DNA of 7,539 nucleotides from Cyanobacteriota bacterium (GTDB lineage: Bacteria; Cyanobacteriota; Cyanobacteriia; Phormidesmidales; Phormidesmidaceae). Under the pieces are notes generated by a model. It was not told the origin of the DNA and did not search any database. It worked only from the letters and a program-made list of their open reading frames with translations. Each line of letters starts with the position of its first letter. Positions within the stretch are counted from its first letter, which is position 1. The position numbers and the translations under genes were made by a program. The stretch is from contig JAQCKL010000214.1 of the NCBI GenBank assembly GCA_027592485.1, positions 1-7,539 on the forward strand. The letters run 5' to 3'. Shown here in pieces: positions 1-6,177 of this stretch.

Positions 1-46
1 CGCATCATGGTGCGGCGACTCGCGTAGCGATTTTGACACCGAATAA
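1..46 (+). other. Possible 3' tail of an upstream gene (uncertain)
   Basis: Only a few codons fit before the left edge. The frame starting at base 2 reads ASWCGDSRSDFDTE and stops at TAA 44-46. Another frame stops at 25-27 and the third at 63-65. In many cyanobacteria the gene before sepF is pipY (YggS-type PLP-binding protein), whose end resembles W-V-R-x-G-T-A-I-F-G-x-R. The visible tail has a Trp 11 residues before the stop, the right distance, but the residues between do not match. I therefore cannot call pipY; the match may be chance or a scrambled end. Confidence 0.15.
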
Positions 47-257
47 CTTTTCAAACATCCTCTAAAGGTCTATCCATAAAGGATCTACAGCTTTTTCAAC
101 TAATTATGAATGCCTGTTTCCCTTTGGATATTTCATGTATACTGTGGACTCAAATTCCAAGAAGTGGACTACATTATAGGCAGTTTGATCAAGGGCCTAC
201 TTTGCTAACGGGTTCCGGCTCATTTAGTAAAGCTCACCTGGGTCAAATTGTTGCCTA

Positions 258-291
258 GGGAAGTACATTCCCCAGTCTTTCAATTAGACTG
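258..291 (+). promoter_or_regulatory. Two abutting perfect hairpins in the sepF leader
   Basis: GGGAA (258-262) pairs with TTCCC (268-272) around a 5-base loop. CAGTCT (273-278) pairs with AGACTG (286-291) around a 7-base loop. The second stem begins at the base after the first ends, so in RNA they could stack coaxially. No run of T follows, so neither is a standard intrinsic terminator. Function is unknown. Confidence 0.35.
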
Positions 292-322
292 AAGTGCCGT
301 TTGGCGTGTTGGCATCATTTAT

Positions 323-338
323 TCCCTCCACAAAGGGA
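323..338 (+). promoter_or_regulatory. Third leader hairpin before sepF
   Basis: TCCCT (323-327) pairs with AGGGA (334-338) across a 6-base loop, 27 bases before the sepF ribosome binding site. Its left arm, extended to TTCCCT (322-327), is also complementary to AGGGAA (257-262) in the first leader hairpin, so the two structures could compete. No T-tract follows. Confidence 0.3.
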
Positions 339-377
339 CGTTTATCCTGTTGTGTGGGTTGTACTGGAGTGTAAGTT

Positions 378-983
378 GTGAGCAATCTGTTCAATAAATT
401 GCGGGACTTTGTTGGCCTTAATGACCCGGCTGACTATGAGTACGAGTATGACGAAATTGATGGGGAAGAGTATCAAAACCTCTATCAACAGCAAGAGGAA
501 GCGGTTCCCCCTGTCGCCGCTCCGCAACCCGAAGAGCCCCGTGCTCGCCGCCGTGTTCGCGACCGGATGATATCTAATGAAACTGGACTGACTGCAATGG
601 GAAGCAATGTGATTGGTATGCCTGGATCTATTGGTGGGGCCTCCGAAGTTGTCGTCATGGAGCCCCGTTCATTCGAAGAAATGCCCCAGGCCATTCAGGC
701 TCTGCGGGAACGGAAGTCAGTGGTTTTGAACCTAACCACGATGGACCCCGATCAAGCCCAGCGGGCTGTGGATTTCGTGGCGGGGGGGACCTATGCCATT
801 GATGGCCATCAAGAGCGGATTGGAGAGAGTATCTTCCTCTTTACGCCGAACTGTGTGCAGGTGAGTACACCGACCGACATTGAAGACGAGATGCCCATGG
901 CACCACCCATGCCCATGGCCGATCCTCGCCAGGCTCCCCCTGCCCCCGCTTGGACCGCCGAACAAGCGGTACGGATGGCGTAA
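378..983 (+). CDS. sepF: Cell division protein SepF
   Basis: SepF (called Cdv2 in cyanobacteria) binds FtsZ and helps tether and align the Z-ring at the membrane. Residues 1-14 form a likely amphipathic helix (MSNLFNKLRDFVGL), the membrane anchor of the family. A Tyr/Glu/Asp-rich and then Pro/Arg-rich linker follows at about 18-64. The SepF (DUF552) fold spans about 89-165, beginning with EVVVMEPRSFEEMPQAI and containing the GGTYAIDGHQERIGESIFLF block (136-155). The C-terminus (about 166-201) is a Met/Pro/Ala-rich tail with the hexads MPMAPP and MPMADP. Start: GTG at 378 with GGAG 8 bases upstream; no better start precedes the conserved N-terminal helix. Length (201) fits cyanobacterial SepF. 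The next gene, proC, is the usual cyanobacterial neighbour. The family call is secure; the FtsZ role is from family knowledge. Confidence 0.95.
   Translation: MSNLFNKLRDFVGLNDPADYEYEYDEIDGEEYQNLYQQQEEAVPPVAAPQPEEPRARRRVRDRMISNETGLTAMGSNVIGMPGSIGGASEVVVMEPRSFEEMPQAIQALRERKSVVLNLTTMDPDQAQRAVDFVAGGTYAIDGHQERIGESIFLFTPNCVQVSTPTDIEDEMPMAPPMPMADPRQAPPAPAWTAEQAVRMA
891..926 (+). repeat. 18-base tandem duplication in the sepF tail
   Basis: The 11-mer ATGCCCATGGC occurs at 891-901 and 909-919, an 18-base period. It encodes the hexads MPMAPP and MPMADP (residues 172-183). It lies outside the conserved fold, in the low-complexity C-terminal tail. Confidence 0.6.
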
Positions 984-1094
984 AGCGCTCGTCGCTAAGG
1001 ATTTTGAGAAGCTGATCCGGGGTTTGAAGTGCAGCCATGCCTGAGGGGTGGCTTGTACTGCGTGATCTCCAGTTTCTTTGCGTGACCTAGATGT

Positions 1095-1112
1095 AAGGAT
1101 GTTCACAACTTG
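1095..1112 (+). promoter_or_regulatory. Ribosome binding site that sets the proC TTG start
   Basis: AAGGA at 1095-1099 lies 10 bases before TTG 1110-1112. In this frame a stop (TGA 1083-1085) blocks any earlier start, and no ATG or GTG lies between it and 1110. The next in-frame ATG (residue 13) would remove the dinucleotide-binding glycines. The out-of-frame ATG at 1099-1101 is not a proC start. Confidence 0.6.
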
Positions 1113-1913
1113 CCAACAACGCTAGGGGTCATCGGAGGCGGTGTAATGGGCGAAGCGCTCATTGCCCGCCTCTTGTCTTATGGAATTTATGGGTCTGGTG
1201 ACATCAGAGTCGGTGAGCCTGGGGAGGCCCGTCGACAGTTTTTGACGAAAACCTATGGTGTGATCACAACTGAGCACAATCATGAGGTGATTGATGGGGC
1301 TGATGTGTTGCTGCTGGCGGTGAAGCCTCAGACATTTGTGGCGGTTTCAAAAGATTTGTCGATAGATGCCCCCACCTCGCCCCTTCTCCTCTCGATTATG
1401 GCGGGGGTGACGCTGGCTACCTTAGAAGCTGCTGCGCCAGGATGGCCAGTGATTAGGGCCATGCCCAATACCCCGGCAACGGTGGGAGCCGGGATGACCG
1501 CGATCGCCTTGGGCAGCAATGCCGATGCCCAGCACTGCCAATGGGCGGAGGCAATCTTTGGAGCGGTTGGTTCGGTGGTGACGGTGCCCGAGTCGCTGAT
1601 GGATGCGGTTACAGGGTTATCGGGCTCCGGTCCTGGGTATATCGCGGTGGTCATTGAAGCTTTGGCCGATGGTGGGGTAGCCGCAGGATTGCCCCGTGCT
1701 ACAGCCCTGCACCTAGCGATTCAAACGGTGAAAGGGACGGCAGAGCTGCTGCAAACTGAAGGTATGCATCCCGGTGTGCTCAAGGATCGGGTCACGAGCC
1801 CTGGTGGCACAACCATTACGGGTATTGCTGAACTAGAGGCGGCTGGGGTCCGATCTGCCTTTATCGAGGCGGTGCGGGCGGCCAGTGAGCGATCGCGCCA
1901 GCTGGGCAGCTAA
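1110..1913 (+). CDS. proC: Pyrroline-5-carboxylate reductase (ProC)
   Basis: Reduces delta-1-pyrroline-5-carboxylate to L-proline with NAD(P)H, the last step of proline synthesis, in the cytoplasm. The N-terminal Rossmann motif GVIGGGVMG is at 6-14 and AVKP at 70-73. The conserved RAMPNTPATVGAGMTA block is at 116-131. The C-terminal dimerisation domain carries LSGSGPGY (170-177). The ProC family signature at 224-243 has the core SPGGTT and ends in AELE. The 267 residues match the family length and no key motif is missing. The start is the unusual TTG at 1110, supported by AAGGA 10 bases upstream. It lies 126 bases after sepF on the same strand, a gap in which I see no terminator, so co-transcription is plausible. 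A HIP1 site overlaps codons at 1500-1507 and another at 1889-1896. Confidence 0.96.
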   Translation: MPTTLGVIGGGVMGEALIARLLSYGIYGSGDIRVGEPGEARRQFLTKTYGVITTEHNHEVIDGADVLLLAVKPQTFVAVSKDLSIDAPTSPLLLSIMAGVTLATLEAAAPGWPVIRAMPNTPATVGAGMTAIALGSNADAQHCQWAEAIFGAVGSVVTVPESLMDAVTGLSGSGPGYIAVVIEALADGGVAAGLPRATALHLAIQTVKGTAELLQTEGMHPGVLKDRVTSPGGTTITGIAELEAAGVRSAFIEAVRAASERSRQLGS

Positions 1914-1955
1914 TCCTGGCCATTCAATTGGGCATTAAATAAGGACTGAACAACA

Positions 1956-2252
1956 ATGGATCTGACTCGATTATTGGTTCAAGTACTAATTGCCTTGGTC
2001 TGTGCAGGGCTCGCTACTTTGTTATTGCCCCGCAAAATCCCTGGAAAGGTCTTCGGCCTATTGATTATTGGCTTGGCGGGGGTTTGGTTGGGAGAATGGG
2101 TCCTGAAGTATGCCAAAACCACCTATGGACTTTCCTTCGCTATTTTGGATTGGTCCGTTCAAGGGGTGCCGATCCTGCCAGCGGTGATTGGCTCTACCAT
2201 CATTTTGTATGCAGTCACAGCATTTCTGTCTTGGGGCAAATATGGCAACTAA
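1956..2252 (+). CDS. Small three-helix membrane protein, GlsB/YeaQ-like
   Basis: A 98-residue, very hydrophobic protein with predicted membrane segments at about 5-24, 31-51 and 72-92. A basic turn, LPRKIPGK (24-31), separates the first two, and a short loop (about 52-71) precedes the third. The turn after helix 1 and the Gly-rich second helix (GLLIIGLAGVWLG, 34-46) resemble the transglycosylase-associated / GlsB-YeaQ-YmgE family, which is associated with stress in other bacteria but has no proven activity. The resemblance is by eye and moderate. Start ATG at 1956 has AAGGA (1941-1945) 10 bases upstream. It begins 42 bases after proC, so it is probably in the same transcription unit, and it ends 33 bases before the convergent plsY stop. 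A generic small membrane protein is the alternative. Confidence 0.75.
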   Translation: MDLTRLLVQVLIALVCAGLATLLLPRKIPGKVFGLLIIGLAGVWLGEWVLKYAKTTYGLSFAILDWSVQGVPILPAVIGSTIILYAVTAFLSWGKYGN

Positions 2253-2285
2253 TGCCTACGGAAATTCTTGAGGGTTCATGCTTTA

Positions 2286-2918
2286 TCAGCGGCCCAATTG
2301 GGGCTCTGTCCCGGCTAGCAATCGCTCGATATTACTGCGGTGGCGCAGGATCACATAAAGACTACCGGCGATCGCCATTAAAACATAGGGCAAGGGCTGC
2401 TGCAGCATTACCATCATGGCGACAGCAGCGATCGCGGCCATGATGGAACCTAAAGAGACGATCCGAAATAGGGCTAGCACTCCTAGAAACACGCCAGCGA
2501 CCGTTAACCCCACAGGCCAAGCTATGGCCAATAACACCCCTAAACCGGTGGCCGCAGATTTGCCGCCTGTCCAGTTGAGCCAGATCGAGCGGCTATGACC
2601 AATAATCGCTGCTATCCCTGCCAGCATTAACCACCAAGCAGTCATAGCAGGCCCTTGCCCGTCTGCGTTGAGGAGCGGCAGTAGGGTTTGCATCAGCAGC
2701 ACCGCAGCGACACCCTTAAGCAAGTCCACTCCGAGGACTAAGCATCCAGCTGGCTTGCCGACCACTCGGAAGACGTTGGTGGCCCCTGTATTACCGGAAC
2801 CATGGTCGCGGATATCAATCCCTTTTAGCGCTTTGGCGACGAGGTAACCGGTGGGGAGAGCCCCTAACAAATACGCGAGTCCGAGCAGCCCCAGTCCGCC
2901 AATGTCCATCACTCCCAA
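2286..2918 (-). CDS. plsY: Acyl-phosphate:glycerol-3-phosphate acyltransferase PlsY
   Basis: An integral membrane enzyme that transfers an acyl group from acyl-phosphate (made by PlsX) to glycerol-3-phosphate, giving lysophosphatidate, the first committed phospholipid step. All three family motifs are visible: SGNTGATN (41-48); GGKSAATGLG (118-127), the phosphate-binding loop, usually GGKGVAT; and HRSNIERLLAGTE (193-205). DLLKG (65-69) and GHSRSIW (107-113) also fit. The multiple hydrophobic helices and 210 residues are normal for PlsY. The start is ambiguous: TTG at 2918, with GGGGA about 7 bases upstream, gives 210 residues; GTG and ATG (2909) at residues 3 and 4 give slightly shorter forms. 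Two HIP1 sites lie within its last third. It is transcribed toward the preceding small membrane gene and diverges from the YciI-like gene. Confidence 0.95.
   Translation of the reverse strand: MGVMDIGGLGLLGLAYLLGALPTGYLVAKALKGIDIRDHGSGNTGATNVFRVVGKPAGCLVLGVDLLKGVAAVLLMQTLLPLLNADGQGPAMTAWWLMLAGIAAIIGHSRSIWLNWTGGKSAATGLGVLLAIAWPVGLTVAGVFLGVLALFRIVSLGSIMAAIAAVAMMVMLQQPLPYVLMAIAGSLYVILRHRSNIERLLAGTEPQLGR
2367..2435. repeat. HIP1 palindromes (GCGATCGC), paired copies in plsY
   Basis: Two copies lie here: 2368-2375, within the full GGCGATCGCC at 2367-2376, and 2428-2435. Four more occur at 1500-1507 and 1889-1896 (proC), 3195-3202 (upstream of the YciI-like gene) and 7166-7173 (cyclase). HIP1 is an over-represented octamer in many cyanobacterial genomes and is the best base-level clue to the host. 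Confidence 0.85.
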
Positions 2919-3234
2919 GGTGGTTTCCCCAGCAACGCTACATCTAGTTTAGGGGGAGATGTCGCTTGCTTTATACCCTGGCAAGGCGTTTTGGGGTGGA
3001 TGTGTTGCCCTCAGCCCCTTGGCGTTGCAGACCTCATTGGGAGAGGACACCTAAGATCGCTCTGATTCTTAGCACAGAAGCAAAAGGACTGGCAGTCTTG
3101 TCCTAACCGGACTGGCGATTACTATATCCCTAACCGTTACGATTGTGTCGCTGCTGCAGCTAGGTCGCTATGCTAGAAAGCCCCGGTCATGCGAGCGATC
3201 GCCTGCTATTTGCTCCCTACTGTTCTCTGCTGCC
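2919..3234. promoter_or_regulatory. Divergent intergenic region between plsY and the YciI-like gene
   Basis: No gene recognised in these 316 bases. On the minus strand TATAAA (2970-2975) is a possible -10 box about 50 bases before plsY, but no -35 box is spaced correctly. The octamer GGACTGGC occurs directly repeated at 3086-3093 and 3109-3116. The first copy overlaps a perfect inverted repeat, GACTG-G-CAGTC (3087-3097). A HIP1 site lies at 3195-3202. The + frame is open from about 3145, but its residues before 3235 match nothing in the YciI family and are treated as non-coding. Confidence 0.4.
3087..3097. promoter_or_regulatory. Short inverted repeat, possible operator
   Basis: GACTG and CAGTC flank a single base, giving an 11-base dyad in the divergent plsY/YciI gap. 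Part of the same word recurs 23 bases downstream (GGACTGGC, 3109-3116). No regulator is identified; chance cannot be excluded for a site this short. Confidence 0.2.
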
Positions 3235-3501
3235 ATGGCTTGGTTTGTGAAAATCGAAAAGGGCATTGTCGATAAGGCCACCTTTGATGATCATGTGCCT
3301 GCCCATGTAACTTATGTGAAAACCCTGATTTCCCAGGGACATCAGGCCCGTACGGGCTACTGGGCGGGATATGGGGGTGGTATGTTGTTGTTCCAAGCGG
3401 CGTCTCGGCAAGAGGCAGAAACAATTGTCCAGGCTGATCCCCTAGTGAAAAACGGTTGTGTGGAGTACGAGCTCCATGAATGGCGGATTGTAGTGGAGTA
3501 A
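3235..3501 (+). CDS. YciI-like protein (dimeric alpha+beta barrel)
   Basis: An 88-residue protein of the YciI/YCII-related family, small ferredoxin-like-fold proteins with a conserved His-Asp pair and no established physiological reaction in most species. The opening strand MAWFVKIEKG (1-10) is followed by the helix containing H24 (PAHVTYVKTLISQG, 22-35). The Gly-rich GYWAGYGGGMLLF (41-53) and ADPL with D68 (67-70) come next, and the final strand is HEWRIVV (81-87). H24 and D68 correspond to the family's conserved pair. Start ATG 3235 was chosen because homology begins there; the frame is open upstream but unrelated, and there is no clear Shine-Dalgarno. The stop (TAA 3499-3501) lies 2 bases before an smpB ATG, so the two genes are almost certainly co-transcribed and probably translationally coupled. 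A functional link to ribosome rescue is not implied. Confidence 0.85.
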   Translation: MAWFVKIEKGIVDKATFDDHVPAHVTYVKTLISQGHQARTGYWAGYGGGMLLFQAASRQEAETIVQADPLVKNGCVEYELHEWRIVVE

Positions 3502-3503
3502 GG

Positions 3504-3980
3504 ATGATGGCAGATACTTCTGATGACGGTTACAAGCTGGTCAGCGATAATCGCCAAGCTCGCCATCAATACGAGATTTTAGAGACCTTTGAGGCGGGGA
3601 TTGAACTCATGGGCACTGAGGTCAAGTCAATTCGGGCGGGCAATGTGAATCTGCGGGATGGCTACGCCTTGATCCGCGATGCCCAGATCTGGCTGCACAA
3701 TGTCCATGTTGCTCCCCATAGCACTACCATTCAGGCCTATAACCACGAGGCCCGCCGTACCCGGCGGCTGCTGTTGCACCGGGGTGAAATTCGTAAGCTA
3801 ATTGGCAAGGTGGAGCAGCAGGGGCTAACGTTAGTGCCCTTGAAAATGTACCTGAAGCGGGGATGGGTCAAGATTGTCCTGGCTTTAGCCAAGGGCAAAA
3901 AGCTCCATGACAAGCGGGAAACTCTGAAAAATAAGCAGGTTAAACGGGAGATCGATCGCGCCCTCAAAGGTCGGGATTAG
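3504..3980 (+). CDS. smpB: SsrA-binding protein SmpB (trans-translation)
   Basis: Binds tmRNA (SsrA) and delivers it to ribosomes stalled on mRNAs lacking a stop codon, so nascent chains are tagged for proteolysis. Family blocks in order: DNRQARHQYEILETFEAGIELMGTEVKSIR across 15-44 (its centre is GIELMGTEVKSIR, 32-44), GNVNLRDGYA (46-55), RRLLLHRGEI (87-96), TLVPL (109-113), KGKKLHDKRET (130-140), and a basic C-terminal tail (142-158) that in SmpB folds into the mRNA channel. Length (158) is normal. Two ATGs are adjacent (3504 and 3507); GGAG at 3495-3498, inside the end of the upstream gene, is 5 or 8 bases away, so either may be used. An in-frame ATG at 3480 lies inside the YciI-like gene and precedes no conserved sequence. 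The tmRNA gene itself is not in this window. Confidence 0.96.
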   Translation: MMADTSDDGYKLVSDNRQARHQYEILETFEAGIELMGTEVKSIRAGNVNLRDGYALIRDAQIWLHNVHVAPHSTTIQAYNHEARRTRRLLLHRGEIRKLIGKVEQQGLTLVPLKMYLKRGWVKIVLALAKGKKLHDKRETLKNKQVKREIDRALKGRD

Positions 3981-4042
3981 GGAAAACAAAAACCGGGTCG
4001 CGGCAAAGCTGGGTCATACTGCTGCCTAACCTACGGCAAACA

Positions 4043-4059
4043 CCGGTTTCTGAACCTGG
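4043..4059 (-). terminator. Weak hairpin between convergent smpB and oxygenase genes
   Basis: CCGGTT (4043-4048) pairs with AACC(T)GG (4053-4059), with one bulged base and a 4-base loop. It lies 13 bases past the oxygenase stop on the minus strand and 62 bases past smpB on the plus strand. The minus-strand continuation has only a few T residues (TGTTTG); a longer minus-strand T-rich stretch (TTTTTGTTTT) lies at 3983-3992, without an obvious hairpin beside it. A terminator is plausible from position only. Confidence 0.25.
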
Positions 4060-4072
4060 CGCGATATCTCAC

Positions 4073-6127
4073 TTACTGAAAATGAGGATAAACCTCCTCT
4101 TTGAAGAGGCGTTGAACCTCCTCGGGTTCATTGGCAATCAAGGGATCGTAGTCAGCCTGCACCGGAACGTGGTAGCTCGCCGTATGGGGAGCGATATCTG
4201 GGATCCAGGTGGTGTGGATGGTAAGGCCCATTTGAAAAGGGGCCATGGCTTGCCCAGCAGCATCGGTTTTTGTAGGCAGTCCGAGCTTGCAAATCGGTCC
4301 CTGGGAGAGATCTTGAGCGTCAAACAGCCAGATTTCGCTAGTTGGTTCTGTATCCTGATCGACTAAGACAACACAGGAGAGGTACCCGTAGGTTTGATCG
4401 GTATTATCCCCGCGGGGGATGAACTGGGGAGAATTGCCAAAGTGCCCAGGGGGAAACAGGTACTTGTCCACAATGGTCATTGTGGTGGTATCAAGGTGGC
4501 AGAGGGCCGGTGGGGCTTTGCCGCCAGCGGCTTCTAACACTTCTTCGATGGGGAGCTGGCGATTCTTGTATTTTTTGTAGAGATCCACCATGAATTGGGT
4601 CATGAGTTCGTCCCAGCAGCCCCAGGCAATCCAGTAAATGTGGTCGTATTGTTCAGGCACGCCAGTATTGCCCACGTCAGCATAAATTGCGGGGGCCCAG
4701 GTGCAGGTGAGATCGCTGACTAGCTCACGTTTCAGAATCTTCCCATTGTCTGGATTAATCACGTACCGGCCTAGATAGTTCAGGTCGGTGGTGCTGACCG
4801 TCATCCCCACCAAGCGCTGAATCGGATCCGTGACGGGTTGTGGGGGTTTGGGATTTTCTACATAGGAATCATAGGCTTGGGGCCACTCCGCTGGATCCCA
4901 ACCATTGTTGTGGGCCACATGGATCACAACCCCGTCGCTATCGTCATAATCCACCCGAAAATGGGCGGTTTCTTTAGGAAGGGTGACCTGCTGAGCCAAA
5001 ACAGACTTGCGATCTGCGGTTAAGTTTTCTCGCTTGACGAGGTACACATTGGTGCTGCTCAACTGAGGGAAATTCAAGACCTGCCGTAGTATCCGTTCCG
5101 TGTAGGTGTTGCCGGGTAACGGATTGGGAATCAACTGCTCGGGTCCTAGTTTAAAAGAGGTGTCCATGAGTACGATGAACCGGCGGGTGGCACCCACCTG
5201 GTGCATGCTCTGCTCAATCTGCACCGGACGCCGAATGGGCAGGCCGAGGGTCCGGGGTAGCATCACTTGCCACCGTTGCAGGCGATTTTTACCATCCCAT
5301 TTCAAGAGATATACAAAATCCTGGCTCAAGCCCAGGGGATAGAGCAGCAAGCTAATGGCTTGCAGCACCTTGATCATAATGCGGAAGGTTAGGCGCAAGA
5401 TATGCTTGAACAAGACCGTCCAACTGACCAGACTGGTAATGCCATGGATCAACAGAGGGGCCATCATGGTCAGGATGGACTTGCCAAAATTGATGGTGTA
5501 AAGCTCTTGGGTGTGGTTATCGTAGGCATGGTGGGTGGCCGTGATATGTAGCTTGAAGGGGCCAATTTTCAAGGGAATGGCTTGCTCTCGCCATTCGCTA
5601 TTACCACCGATAGGCGTTTTGACCTCTAGGCTGACCGGATCTATTTCATAGGGACGACCTGAATCCCAAGTTGCCAAGAGTCGCCAGCGGTCGTCGCCAG
5701 CAAATTTGACCGGAATAGCCGCAGTGTTCACTTCGTTTCGGAACCCTAAGAGGAAAGAAAAGCGAACGAGGCCACTACTCATGAATTTCAAGTGGCTATA
5801 TGGGGTGCCTAGGGTCGTTGCCTGGTCAGCGTAGTAGCAGGGAGTTTTAATGATGCGGGTGGTGAGATGGACTTCTCCGGGGCGATTGCAGTCAAAGCGG
5901 TACACCATCGCATCCCCATTAAAGAGAGAGGTGCCATCACTAGAGGGATAGCTAGGCTGCCCTGGTGGCGGCGTCATCGCCACGCTGCCAACGGGACCCA
6001 TCGCTAGCCAATGGCCCGTTAAATCCTTAGGGATGCTGCCCTCTAAAACGGGCAGGACTTCATCGGTCAGTTCTTGGCGGATGGCAATCATGGCCGCTTC
6101 TGGGAAGCGAGTTGCGGCGGCAGTCAT
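4073..6127 (-). CDS. Carotenoid oxygenase (RPE65/CCD superfamily), large form
   Basis: Predicted non-haem Fe(II) dioxygenase of the carotenoid/apocarotenoid/stilbene cleavage superfamily; substrate unknown. Visible landmarks: VLEGSIPKDLTGHWLAMGP, the N-terminal strand usually ending RNGP; FNGDAMVYRF (69-78), the FDGDGMVHxF block; first His H199 in ATHHAYD; second H309 in MHQVGAT; probable third H389 in AHFRVDYDD (H406 is an alternative); fourth H638 in GLTIHTTW. Four candidate ligands are thus present, but second-shell motifs are divergent. At 684 residues it exceeds the usual 480-550, partly because a hydrophobic stretch (about 214-268) is inserted between the first two histidines. Start: ATG 6127 with AAGGAG (6138-6143) 10 bases upstream; the frame is open to 6178, but that extension has no such site and overlaps a hairpin. 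Same strand as the cyclase, 155 bases downstream of it. Confidence 0.87.
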   Translation of the reverse strand: MTAAATRFPEAAMIAIRQELTDEVLPVLEGSIPKDLTGHWLAMGPVGSVAMTPPPGQPSYPSSDGTSLFNGDAMVYRFDCNRPGEVHLTTRIIKTPCYYADQATTLGTPYSHLKFMSSGLVRFSFLLGFRNEVNTAAIPVKFAGDDRWRLLATWDSGRPYEIDPVSLEVKTPIGGNSEWREQAIPLKIGPFKLHITATHHAYDNHTQELYTINFGKSILTMMAPLLIHGITSLVSWTVLFKHILRLTFRIMIKVLQAISLLLYPLGLSQDFVYLLKWDGKNRLQRWQVMLPRTLGLPIRRPVQIEQSMHQVGATRRFIVLMDTSFKLGPEQLIPNPLPGNTYTERILRQVLNFPQLSSTNVYLVKRENLTADRKSVLAQQVTLPKETAHFRVDYDDSDGVVIHVAHNNGWDPAEWPQAYDSYVENPKPPQPVTDPIQRLVGMTVSTTDLNYLGRYVINPDNGKILKRELVSDLTCTWAPAIYADVGNTGVPEQYDHIYWIAWGCWDELMTQFMVDLYKKYKNRQLPIEEVLEAAGGKAPPALCHLDTTTMTIVDKYLFPPGHFGNSPQFIPRGDNTDQTYGYLSCVVLVDQDTEPTSEIWLFDAQDLSQGPICKLGLPTKTDAAGQAMAPFQMGLTIHTTWIPDIAPHTASYHVPVQADYDPLIANEPEEVQRLFKEEVYPHFQ

Positions 6128-6137
6128 GGGGCAAATT

Positions 6138-6143
6138 CTCCTT
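6138..6143 (-). promoter_or_regulatory. Strong Shine-Dalgarno deciding the oxygenase start
   Basis: On the minus strand AAGGAG lies 10 bases before the ATG at 6125-6127. It is the best ribosome binding site in the window and falls inside the 17-codon in-frame extension that would begin at 6178, which argues against that longer start. Confidence 0.65.
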
Positions 6144-6177
6144 GAGGCAATGGATGATGGTTCACAGGAGACACACA

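Larger units (their letters stand above)
47..377 (+). promoter_or_regulatory. Long non-coding leader upstream of sepF
   Basis: No convincing coding frame is present in these 331 bases. A -10-like TATACT lies at 138-143 without a good -35 box, so it is only a possible promoter. The heptamer GTGGACT occurs at 144-150 and again at 164-170. Three short perfect hairpins follow at 258-272, 273-291 and 323-338 (described separately). A Shine-Dalgarno GGAG at 366-369 precedes the sepF GTG. If transcription starts near 150, the untranslated leader would be over 200 bases, which leaves room for post-transcriptional control; this is inference. Confidence 0.4.

Noticed and set aside
10..62. Minus-strand mini-frame of 17 codons (MFEKLFGVK...) with a purine-rich stretch before its ATG
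   Set aside because: Too short, no known family, and the purine stretch is too close to the ATG to be a good ribosome site.
732..1106. 124-residue minus-strand open frame opposite sepF and its 3' flank
   Set aside because: It lies antisense to a clear SepF fold, has no recognisable domain and has an atypical His/Arg/Gly-rich composition.
1328..1654. 108-residue minus-strand frame inside proC
   Set aside because: It is the complement of well-conserved ProC codons, with no independent support.
2084..2443. 119-residue plus-strand frame spanning the small membrane gene and the end of plsY
   Set aside because: It crosses two real genes in other frames and has no domain or ribosome site.
3145..3234. 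30-residue upstream extension of the YciI-like protein
   Set aside because: The residues show no family similarity and include a HIP1 site; the conserved first strand begins at the ATG at 3235.
3480..3503. SmpB start at the ATG at 3480
   Set aside because: It would overlap the YciI-like gene by 22 bases and add residues not seen in SmpB; the ATGs at 3504/3507 have a correctly spaced GGAG.
4082..4366. 94-residue plus-strand frame opposite the 3' end of the oxygenase
   Set aside because: It is antisense to conserved oxygenase sequence including the fourth His region, and it has no family likeness.
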